Positions 1 to 6,358 of a stretch of DNA of 18,523 bases are shown here, in pieces (positions within the stretch are counted from its first letter, which is position 1; every line of letters starts with the position of its first letter). A program made the translations under genes and the position numbers. The notes under the pieces were generated by a model that worked only from the letters and a program-made list of their open reading frames with translations, was not told the DNA's origin and did no database searches. This DNA is from a bacterium (GTDB taxonomy: Bacteria; Babelota; Babeliae; Babelales; Babelaceae): the NCBI GenBank assembly GCA_021847535.1, contig JAJZMR010000054.1, positions 1 through 18,523 of the forward strand, in the 5' to 3' direction.

Positions 1-5
1 ACAAG

Positions 6-38
6 TGAGTAATTTTTTGCTAAAAACTCATTTTTTTT
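6..38 (+). terminator. Possible intrinsic terminator of an upstream gene
   Basis: TGAG (6-9) and TTTTT (14-18) can pair with AAAAA (22-26) and CTCA (27-30), leaving a small bulge on the left arm. Eight T residues follow at 31-38. The stem is A/T-rich and bulged, so termination would be weak. The gene it would serve lies outside the window. Confidence 0.4.
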
Positions 39-130
39 GTACCCTATAAGATGTACCATGATAAAAAGTTTAGATTTTATTATAGTCATAAAGATAAAAA
101 ATTAACCGTAGTTACATTGTCGGAGCTTCC

Positions 131-424
131 ATGCCAGTACCAAAACGAAAGACTAGTAAATCGCGCCGTGATATGCGCCAGTCTACCAAATTTATTCGCC
201 CTCAATCAGTTACATCCTGTAAACAGTGTGATGAACCGAACCTTCCTCACCAGATATGTGTTGAATGTGGCTATTACAAGGGACGCAAAGTTTTATCTAC
301 TAAAAATGATCGTGGCGTGAAGCGTATGCACATTCGTGCAGCTGCAGCACAAAAAGCGGCTCAAAAAGAAGATCAACATGCACATGGTGAACATGATGGA
401 CATGACCATTCATCCCATGAATAA
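131..424 (+). CDS. rpmF: Large ribosomal subunit protein L32 with a histidine-rich C-terminal extension
   Basis: This is a structural protein of the 50S subunit. The first 55 or so residues are canonical L32: the start MPVPKRKTSKSRRDMR, then a zinc ribbon with C30-x2-C33 and C43-x2-C46, then GYYKGRKV. The protein has 97 residues, whereas L32 usually has about 55-65. The extra tail is rich in Ala, Gln and Lys and then in histidine (HAHGEHDGHDHSSHE), a composition typical of metal-binding tails. The start is supported by GGAG at 122-125, five bases before the ATG. A strong terminator follows. rpmF classically heads the plsX-fab cluster, and fabD- and acpP-like genes do lie downstream here. The identification is firm; a metal role for the tail is inference. 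Confidence 0.97.
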   Translation: MPVPKRKTSKSRRDMRQSTKFIRPQSVTSCKQCDEPNLPHQICVECGYYKGRKVLSTKNDRGVKRMHIRAAAAQKAAQKEDQHAHGEHDGHDHSSHE

Positions 425-446
425 TGGCACTATTGAGTAACTAATC

Positions 447-491
447 ACGAGTTCTTACACCTTATACAGCGTGTTAAGAACTCGTTTTTTT
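447..491 (+). terminator. Intrinsic terminator after rpmF
   Basis: ACGAGTTCTTACAC (447-460) pairs with GTGTTAAGAACTCGT (471-485) with a single bulged base, across a ten-base loop. A run of T follows to about 491. It separates rpmF from the next gene. Confidence 0.88.
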
Positions 492-526
492 TAAAAAAAT
501 AAAAAATATGGAAAGGATGATAGCAT

Positions 527-1159
527 ATGAATATGACTTTTGATAAAAAGATGGCCATTAACATGGGGATCGTGACAGGATTTTTTGTTGCATGTGCGAT
601 AGGTTACGCCCTTTATGGGTACTATAAAAATAGACTTTCTGCTCAGGCATATAATGTTTTTACCGCTCGATTTGAAGAGTTTGAAAAAATAATTGCTGGA
701 CAAAACTTGCCTGATCAAAAACTTATTGATGCAGTTGCTGCAGATTATGCAGCCTATAAACAGAGTAATTATGGCGGATTTTTGCTTGCATTAAAAGCTG
801 ATATGGAAGCTTTAAGGAACAATAATGAGCAGGCACTTGAGGATATGAGTAAAGCAGTTGCGCTTCTTTCTTTTTGTGATCCTGTTTTGTATTATACCTA
901 TCAGACTAAATATGCGCTTATGCAGATTGATTCATCAGATTTAACATTACAAACAAAAGGGCGTTTAGCTCTTGAAAAGCTCGCTTTGAATTCTAAAAAT
1001 CCTGTTCGAGATATGGCCTTGTTTTATATGGGCTACCAGCCATTTGTTGATAATGATCAACAGGGTATGCAAACTGCGTGGAACCGGTTATTTGATAATG
1101 GAGTTCCTACGAGTATATGGGGGCAACGTGTTCAAAGTTTATTAAATTTCACCGCCTAA
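527..1159 (+). CDS. Membrane-anchored TPR-like protein, function unknown
   Basis: A 210-residue protein. After a short N-terminal stretch with lysines, residues about 11-30 form one hydrophobic helix (MGIVTGFFVACAIGYALYGY). The rest is helical and looks like irregular tetratricopeptide repeats, for example the segments around ALKADMEALRNNNEQALEDM and the NPVRDMALFYMGY region. The topology (short cytoplasmic tail, one helix, exported helical domain) resembles YfgM-type or other TPR_21 periplasmic scaffold proteins, but I see no diagnostic motif. AAAGGA at 512-517 lies nine bases before the ATG; a second in-frame ATG at 533 is possible. gltX follows after nine bases, so the two are probably co-transcribed. 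Confidence 0.8.
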   Translation: MNMTFDKKMAINMGIVTGFFVACAIGYALYGYYKNRLSAQAYNVFTARFEEFEKIIAGQNLPDQKLIDAVAADYAAYKQSNYGGFLLALKADMEALRNNNEQALEDMSKAVALLSFCDPVLYYTYQTKYALMQIDSSDLTLQTKGRLALEKLALNSKNPVRDMALFYMGYQPFVDNDQQGMQTAWNRLFDNGVPTSIWGQRVQSLLNFTA

Positions 1160-1168
1160 GTATTTTTT

Positions 1169-2581
1169 ATGATGTATGACCAAAAGCCTGTCCGGGTACG
1201 TTTTGCACCGTCACCTACCGGAATGTTACATATTGGTGGACTGCGTACTGCGCTTTTTAATTTTTTGTTTGCGCGCCATAATCAGGGATCTTTTTTAGTT
1301 CGTATTGAGGATACTGACAAAGAGCGTTCGCAAGATCATTATACTCAGATGATTATCGACACGCTTTCTTGGTGCGCCATGGGATCTGATGAGACGATAG
1401 TGATCCAATCTGAACGGCACAGCGAACACCTGCGTATAGCACATGAGCTGATCAGTCAGGGGAAAGCCTATTATTGTTATTGTAGCCCCGATGAACTTCA
1501 AAAGCGTGTGGGTAATGTCACTCGTGAGGGGGTCTCATATGTGCGTTACGATGGTTATTGCAAAAGATTTATCGGGCTACAGCCGGGTAAAGATATCGAA
1601 AAGCCATACGTGATCAGGTTTGCCGTTCCGGAAAGTTGTACGCAGGTTGTTGTCCAGGATATCATTAAAGGACCTATTACGTTTAATGCTGATACTTTCG
1701 ATGATTTTATTCTTTTGCGGTCAGATGGTTCGCCCATGTACAATTTTGTTGTGGTGGTTGATGATGCTTTTATGCGCATAAGCCATATTATTCGTGGTGA
1801 AGAACATCTTATTAATACACCTAAACAGATCTTACTGTATCAGGCTTGTGGTTATGCAGTGCCAACTTTTGGCCATTTGCCTCTTATATTAGGGCCTGAT
1901 GGGGCAAAAATGAGTAAGCGTGATGCTGCAGCAAATGCCTATGACTATAAAAAGCAAGGGTACCTGCCCCACGCATTGTGCAATTATCTCGTCCGTCTTG
2001 GTTGGGCACATGGGGATCAGGAAATCTTTACCCTTTCTGAAATGATCGCGAGTTTTACACTCGAGGGTGTTTCATCAAAAGGGGCACTTTTTGATGCCCA
2101 AAAGCTTGATTGGGTCAATGGCATGCATATGAAAAATAGCTCAGCGCAAGCTCTTTATGACTATATGTCTGGCGTGTTGGGCTTACCTTTGGCCAATAAT
2201 TTTTCTTCCTGGAGTATGCAGACTATTTTTGCCGCTATCGATCTGTATAAAAAACGCTCTGTTACTCTACAAGAATTATTTAATGAGCTTGTTCAGCTTC
2301 ATCATCGGCCACAACGCTATGAACTTAATAACCTGACGCATGAACAAAAAAAGCTTCTTGAATCGTTGATGACTCTATTAGTTGAAACTCATTTTGTGGC
2401 AGAAGAATTAACGCAGAAAATAAAAGAATTTTGCCGAAATCAACAAATCGGATTGGGTGATCTGGCACCGCTTATTCGGGTCAGCTTAACGGGCAAAAAA
2501 GATGCCCCGGGTATTTATGATTTGATGATGGTATGTGGTAAAGATGAAACCATTGCGCGTGTGCATGCATATGCTGCATGA
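1169..2581 (+). CDS. gltX: Glutamyl-tRNA synthetase
   Basis: This class I aminoacyl-tRNA synthetase charges tRNA-Glu, and in many bacteria also tRNA-Gln, in the cytoplasm. The protein has 470 residues, the usual length. The HIGH motif is seen as HIGG (21-24) after RFAPSPTG, followed by RIEDTD (45-50). The KMSKS-type loop is KMSKR (247-251). C103-x-C105 and Y130-C131 match the zinc-binding insertion of many GluRS enzymes. The C-terminus (LIRVSLTGKKDAPGIYDLM) is the normal anticodon-binding end. No clear Shine-Dalgarno precedes the ATG, and codon 2 is also ATG, so the start could be three bases later. Its stop is followed by a strong ribosome site for the next gene. I cannot tell whether it is discriminating or non-discriminating. 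Confidence 0.97.
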   Translation: MMYDQKPVRVRFAPSPTGMLHIGGLRTALFNFLFARHNQGSFLVRIEDTDKERSQDHYTQMIIDTLSWCAMGSDETIVIQSERHSEHLRIAHELISQGKAYYCYCSPDELQKRVGNVTREGVSYVRYDGYCKRFIGLQPGKDIEKPYVIRFAVPESCTQVVVQDIIKGPITFNADTFDDFILLRSDGSPMYNFVVVVDDAFMRISHIIRGEEHLINTPKQILLYQACGYAVPTFGHLPLILGPDGAKMSKRDAAANAYDYKKQGYLPHALCNYLVRLGWAHGDQEIFTLSEMIASFTLEGVSSKGALFDAQKLDWVNGMHMKNSSAQALYDYMSGVLGLPLANNFSSWSMQTIFAAIDLYKKRSVTLQELFNELVQLHHRPQRYELNNLTHEQKKLLESLMTLLVETHFVAEELTQKIKEFCRNQQIGLGDLAPLIRVSLTGKKDAPGIYDLMMVCGKDETIARVHAYAA

Positions 2582-2595
2582 GTAAGGGAGGTTGT

Positions 2596-3537
2596 ATGAA
2601 ATATCAGCTAGAAAAAGAGAGCAGGGTCGCCTTTTTATTTCCCGATTATGAGGCATTAGTTCCTGGATTTGCGCAACATTTGTATCATCACGACCGCATT
2701 GTGCAGGAGTATGTTGAAGAAGCGGCACATATTTCTGGGTTGCCCGTTGCGCGGTTTTTTTATAATAGTTCGATTTCTGAATTGCATGCGTTACCTGATT
2801 GTTACCAACTTCTTTTTGTACAACAGGTAAGCATATGCGCCTATCTACGTTCTCAGGGTATAGCCGTAATTCAGGTCGGTGGCTTGGGAACGGGTGTCTA
2901 CAGTGCTTTATGTGCGGCAGGAAGTTTTACTTTCGCAGAAGGTCTTTATATGCTCAGTAAATGGGGTGTCAGTTATGAGCAATTGCTCCATGAAAAAAAT
3001 TTCAAAAAAATTTTAATTGTTGGGATTCCTGAAAAAAATCTGACAAAAATATTGGCTGGTTATGATCATGCTCAGATTGTCCTGAGTGAAAAATTTGATA
3101 CATTACATTTTGCCGTTTCTGGCTTGCGTTTGATTGTTGAAGAGTTTCAAGCAGCAGTTATTAAGCAGTATGCTTCGAGTAACATAACAGAAATGCCATT
3201 AGAAAGTGGTCTGTATGCCAATTTTATGCAAGAAACAACTGCGTATTATAGACAATATTTAGAAAAAATTGAATTTAAGAATCCAGAGCTGCCCGTTTAT
3301 TTGCCTTATCCAAGCAAGGAGCTTTCATCGGCACAAGTAAAAGAGATTGTGGCCTGTCAGGAGACGGTGTATCAAGATCATATGTACTTGATAGATCAGT
3401 TTATCGGTGTTGATACAATTATCATGCCAGGTGCAGGTAAGAACTTGTCTGCGCTTGTGCAGACGCGCTATCCTGAAAAAAAGATTATAACGGTTATTGA
3501 TGAAAGACTACCAAAAGAGGTTTTATATGACAGATAA
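2596..3537 (+). CDS. FabD-like (malonyl-CoA:ACP transacylase fold) protein lacking catalytic residues
   Basis: A 313-residue protein that aligns along its length with FabD, which normally loads malonate onto ACP. The fold landmarks remain: VAFLFP at 11-16, YSALCAAG at 102-109, FKNPELPVYLPY near 227-238 and IMPGAGKNLSALV near 276-288. The active site is gone. GQGSQ is replaced by DYEAL. The nucleophile motif GHSLGE reads GLGTGV, so Ser becomes Gly98. The malonate-binding Arg of MRG is Trp123 in KWG. The second-site His is Tyr or Ala in SGLYANFM. The chosen start has AAGGGAGG at 2584-2591; an in-frame ATG at 2578 overlapping the gltX stop is less likely. The gene overlaps acpP by 11 bases. I infer a pseudoenzyme, perhaps an ACP-binding or structural partner. 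Confidence 0.82.
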   Translation: MKYQLEKESRVAFLFPDYEALVPGFAQHLYHHDRIVQEYVEEAAHISGLPVARFFYNSSISELHALPDCYQLLFVQQVSICAYLRSQGIAVIQVGGLGTGVYSALCAAGSFTFAEGLYMLSKWGVSYEQLLHEKNFKKILIVGIPEKNLTKILAGYDHAQIVLSEKFDTLHFAVSGLRLIVEEFQAAVIKQYASSNITEMPLESGLYANFMQETTAYYRQYLEKIEFKNPELPVYLPYPSKELSSAQVKEIVACQETVYQDHMYLIDQFIGVDTIIMPGAGKNLSALVQTRYPEKKIITVIDERLPKEVLYDR

Positions 3538-3781
3538 TGTGGCATCACAGGTACGCGTGCTTATTGCCGAACAACTTTCTATTCCGGTTGATACGCTTAA
3601 AGATGACGTGACGCTCGATTCATTAGGGGCAGATTCGCTTGATCGTGTTGAGATTGTTATGAATCTCGAGGACCAGTTTTTAATTGAGATTGATGATGAG
3701 ATGGCAGAAAAACTGAGCACCATCGGTGATGTTATTACGTACATTGAACGGTTGGTGCACAATAAGAGCGGGGACAAATAA
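3527..3781 (+). CDS. acpP: Acyl carrier protein
   Basis: An 84-residue acidic four-helix protein that carries acyl chains on a phosphopantetheine arm. The attachment motif is intact: LGADSLDRVEIVMNLED, with Ser37 in the D-S-L triplet. The start at 3527 is favoured over the upstream in-frame ATG at 3497 because AGAGG (3516-3520) sits six bases before it and the protein then begins like normal ACP. It overlaps the 3' end of the FabD-like gene, which suggests coupled translation. No condensing enzyme or reductase is nearby, so its client pathway (fatty acid, lipid A or another acyl transfer) cannot be read from this window. Confidence 0.96.
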   Translation: MTDNVASQVRVLIAEQLSIPVDTLKDDVTLDSLGADSLDRVEIVMNLEDQFLIEIDDEMAEKLSTIGDVITYIERLVHNKSGDK

Positions 3782-3810
3782 TCACGTATCACAATCAAAA
3801 AAATTGTATT

Positions 3811-3842
3811 AAAAAGGGCCGCAGAATTCTGCGGCCCTTTTT
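3811..3842. terminator. Bidirectional intrinsic terminator (32-bp perfect palindrome)
   Basis: AAAAAGGGCCGCAGAA (3811-3826) is followed directly by its exact reverse complement, ending in T5 at 3838-3842. Either strand gives a GC-rich hairpin flanked by A and T tracts. It lies between acpP (plus strand) and the converging outer-membrane protein gene (minus strand), so it can stop transcription from both sides. Confidence 0.93.
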
Positions 3843-3886
3843 AGTGTTAGTTCAAATATAACGCGAATGTGCGTCAAATAGGCTAA

Positions 3887-6019
3887 TTAGTAAGAGATTC
3901 CGCCTCTTATTACCACGCCCCATTGAGCAAGGTCGAGGTTACGTGAACCGCCTTCAACTTCAGCCATAAAGCCAAGGTATGGAGCCCAATCATTATCAAT
4001 CCATGTGTAGTCAAGGGTAATGAAGCCCTTGTTGCTGAATTGACGTGGAGCTGTACCTGAGCATAGATCCAATTCATTAACATTGCCGATTAGAACCACC
4101 GGAGTTGTTGAGCTTTCTGGTTGTACATAGCTTGCAGATGCATTTAATTCTGAAACGTTTTGACCGGCAGTAATAGTAGCATTATTTGAGTTACTGTTGT
4201 AAGCAGCATTAAATGTACCAGGAGTGTTCGATAAATAGGTACCAACGCCAGGTATGGTCGTTGATGCATTATCAACAGATGCTGAACAGGCAGCTGTGCC
4301 ACAACCAGAAACATAAGCGCCTGCTTGTGATGCGGTATTAACTAATGGTAGCGCAGTAACATTAACAGGCGAGTTTATTGTAGCGTTTGAGCCCGTACCT
4401 GATCCTGTAACATAACTGTTATAACCTACACCTTGGCAACCTTTAACGCCAAATACTGTTCCTGTTGTCGTAAATATGCAGCTGCTTGGTGCGCCAACAG
4501 AGGATATCTTTTCGCGTGACATGCCAAAGACGTTATAACCGATACCAAAATCAAATCCGCCATGTTCATAAACTAAGCGAATAGTTGCATCACCTTTAAC
4601 TGATGTACGTACATCAACATTGCGTGTAGTAAAGTCAGCAGCAGTGATAAGATTATTTGCATAAGTATACACACCATTAACCACGTTGAATTGTTTCAAC
4701 AATGAATAACGGGTAAGGCAATTTGCAGCATTGCAGTTATTGCATCCGCTATTGCAACTTGTGTTACAGCTATTAGTTGTGCCACAGATTGTTGAACAGT
4801 CAGAGAATGAACAGCCGTTGTTGCATGCAGCAACTGATGTGCTGCAGCCTGTGTTGCACGATGTATTACATGAATTGTTGCATGAGTTATTGCAGGCGTA
4901 GTTAACAGCAAGTGCTGTGTTTGTTGAAGCAAGGTCGAAGGTGCGCAATGATTTATGTTTCAAAATAGATACTGCATAGCCATCAAGCATTGCGGTAAGT
5001 TTTTGACAATCATTGTTATTCCACATTTCCCAACGGCTTGAAATACCTGCACCAAGTTCCCAACCTTTACCGTTACCAACGATAGGGTCAAAAACATAGC
5101 AAGGTTGTACTTTGCTGCCCGTAGGAGCAACAACACGGAAGAAAGCCCCGAGGAAATAGTTATCGCAACGAACAAAATCGTATCCAAGGTTCATAGAAAG
5201 GCCAGCAACACCATTTTGTGTTCTGTCGCAGAATTCAAATCGACCAAATGTTGTTGGATTATTTTTATTACCAAATGCAGTTTGAAGCCCAAGTGCTGTT
5301 TGCAATGAGGTAATTGGGGTAACTGGCGATGTTGAAACGCTCATGTAACCAGCAGGGAAGTTGATGTTTGATGTGGTGATATTAGTGCTGCATGAACAAT
5401 CTGCTTGGAGTTCACGTTTTTGTTGTTCAAAGTTGAAATCAAATTGTAAGTACAAGCCTTTTGCCCATTCATCCAATCCGACAAACCAATCAAAATGCAA
5501 GTTGTAGCTTTGGATGATCGGTTTTAAAGCCATTGAACCTTGAAATAATGGTGAAAGACCAAAGTTGTCTGCAAGCAGTGAGTTTGCAACGGGTGATGCT
5601 ACTTGGCTACCAGCAAAATTTAATACGTTGCTTCCAAAAAGGCCGCGTGCCAACTGGCTTGCATCAAATGAACGTTGATATTCAAATGCGACCATGAATC
5701 CGCCATATACTTGGTCCATGTCATAGCGATGAGCATATTCTTGTCCGTAGTAAAGAGCGGTGTTGTCGTACGTCGGACGCTTGATGAACGTTGTTGGGCA
5801 GTAGCAGCTACTTTCACAGCTGGTATTGCAGACGCTTGTTGTGCATGAGTTAAAACAGCATGACTGATTGCAGCTGTTGTCGCAACTGGTATTGCAACTT
5901 GTGTTGCATGTATTGTTTGTATTGCAAGTAGTGTTGCAACTTGTACTGCAGTTGTCTGCAAGTGCAACCGCAGGCACTAAAAGTGCAATGGTCAAATATA
6001 TTCTCGAAAGTTGTTTCAT
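3887..6019 (-). CDS. Cysteine-repeat outer-membrane beta-barrel protein
   Basis: A 710-residue protein with a signal peptide (MKQLSRIYLTIALLVPAVALA, then DN). It ends in GVVIRGGISY, with the terminal aromatic residue typical of outer-membrane barrels. The start at 6019 is preceded by AAGAGGAGT (6035-6027); the open frame extends upstream to 6097 without a ribosome site. Residues 24-74 hold 14 cysteines in CNTS-type repeats, and residues 376-434 hold another 14. The remaining sequence aligns with the next gene at several blocks: FAGSQV, LLADNFGLSP, LRTFDL, EHGGFDFGIGY and the C-terminus. Both cysteine cassettes are insertions relative to that paralogue. I infer a surface or envelope protein stabilised or cross-linked by disulfides, comparable in idea to the cysteine-rich envelope proteins of Chlamydia but not recognisably homologous to them. 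Confidence 0.85.
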   Translation of the reverse strand: MKQLSRIYLTIALLVPAVALADNCSTSCNTTCNTNNTCNTSCNTSCDNSCNQSCCFNSCTTSVCNTSCESSCYCPTTFIKRPTYDNTALYYGQEYAHRYDMDQVYGGFMVAFEYQRSFDASQLARGLFGSNVLNFAGSQVASPVANSLLADNFGLSPLFQGSMALKPIIQSYNLHFDWFVGLDEWAKGLYLQFDFNFEQQKRELQADCSCSTNITTSNINFPAGYMSVSTSPVTPITSLQTALGLQTAFGNKNNPTTFGRFEFCDRTQNGVAGLSMNLGYDFVRCDNYFLGAFFRVVAPTGSKVQPCYVFDPIVGNGKGWELGAGISSRWEMWNNNDCQKLTAMLDGYAVSILKHKSLRTFDLASTNTALAVNYACNNSCNNSCNTSCNTGCSTSVAACNNGCSFSDCSTICGTTNSCNTSCNSGCNNCNAANCLTRYSLLKQFNVVNGVYTYANNLITAADFTTRNVDVRTSVKGDATIRLVYEHGGFDFGIGYNVFGMSREKISSVGAPSSCIFTTTGTVFGVKGCQGVGYNSYVTGSGTGSNATINSPVNVTALPLVNTASQAGAYVSGCGTAACSASVDNASTTIPGVGTYLSNTPGTFNAAYNSNSNNATITAGQNVSELNASASYVQPESSTTPVVLIGNVNELDLCSGTAPRQFSNKGFITLDYTWIDNDWAPYLGFMAEVEGGSRNLDLAQWGVVIRGGISY
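4718..4894 (-). repeat. Internal cysteine-repeat cassette (residues 376-434 of the outer-membrane protein)
   Basis: Fourteen cysteines in 59 codons, mostly spaced C-x3-C as CNNS, CNTS, CNTG and CNSG. At the DNA level this is a degenerate 12-bp repeat (four codons). It sits between LRTFDL and LTRYSLLKQFN. The paralogue at 6359-8059 has only about ten residues there. Confidence 0.85.
5798..5950 (-). repeat. N-terminal cysteine-repeat cassette (residues 24-74 of the outer-membrane protein)
   Basis: Fourteen cysteines in 51 codons, starting just after the predicted signal peptide: CSTS, CNTT, CNTS, CDNS, CNQS and others. The 12-bp DNA unit is visible on the plus strand as repeated TTGCAACTTGTG-like words. 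A change in unit number would stay in frame. Confidence 0.85.
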
Positions 6020-6042
6020 CAAAAGTACTCCTCTTAAATGAG

Positions 6043-6072
6043 TGTATACTACGATACACGTAAAGATAACAA
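6043..6072 (-). promoter_or_regulatory. Candidate promoter with overlapping dyad for the cysteine-repeat protein gene
   Basis: On the minus strand TTGTTA (6072-6067) and TATACA (6048-6043) are 18 bases apart, each matching four of six consensus bases. An inverted repeat, GTGTAT (6042-6047) and ATACAC (6054-6059), overlaps the -10 element and could be an operator. The implied leader is short, with the ribosome site at 6035-6027. The calls rest on sequence pattern only. Confidence 0.35.
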
Positions 6073-6098
6073 CCAAAAAATAGTGCTTTGGTCGCACA

Positions 6099-6172
6099 TA
6101 TATGTAAGTTTCCTTACATATAAACCTTTAAGACTTAACGTCTTATTGCAGTGAACGCTTGTGTAACGTTAC
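6099..6172. other. Cluster of three dyad symmetries upstream of the outer-membrane protein gene
   Basis: The gene-free stretch 6020-6358 holds three inverted repeats besides the promoter dyad. TATATGTAAG (6099-6108) pairs with CTTACATATA (6113-6122) over a four-base loop. TAAGAC (6129-6134) pairs with GTCTTA (6140-6145). GTAACGTTAC (6163-6172) is a perfect palindrome. None is followed by a T run, so they look more like protein-binding sites or leader structures than terminators. Bases 6173-6358 are A/T-rich, and I see no gene in them. Confidence 0.45.
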
Positions 6173-6358
6173 TGATAAAAAAAGAATAAATAGAGTCGAT
6201 TACTAGATACCTCCTTTCTTTTTTTTAATTTTTTTTGCTGAGCGCCAAGCTGATCTTCATTCTCGATGTTTAATCTAGTCAAAAGAATCAAAATATGCAA
6301 GATTTGATCAATCATTTTTTATTTGTCAATCGAATAACCCTTTTTAAAGAATATTTTT

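Noticed and set aside
3497..3526. Upstream in-frame ATG adding ten residues to ACP.
   Set aside because: The strong AGAGG lies just before 3527, and ACPs begin there. The longer N-terminus has no family support.
4696..4932. Short ORFs over the cysteine repeats (also 5620-5967) with Ala/His/Gln-rich repeats.
   Set aside because: They are out-of-frame readings of the 12-bp repeat within the outer-membrane protein gene and have no ribosome site.
5798..5950. Repeated DNA words suggesting a CRISPR array or minisatellite.
   Set aside because: Units are 12 bp, degenerate, in frame and without unique spacers; they encode the Cys-repeat protein segment.
6197..6219. 16S rRNA-like words: GATACCTCCTTTCT on the plus strand and CTAGTAATCG on the minus strand.
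   Set aside because: They lie on opposite strands and the surrounding bases do not match rRNA. I treat them as chance words in an A/T-rich gap. The minus strand AGAAAGGAGG also has no start codon at a usable distance.
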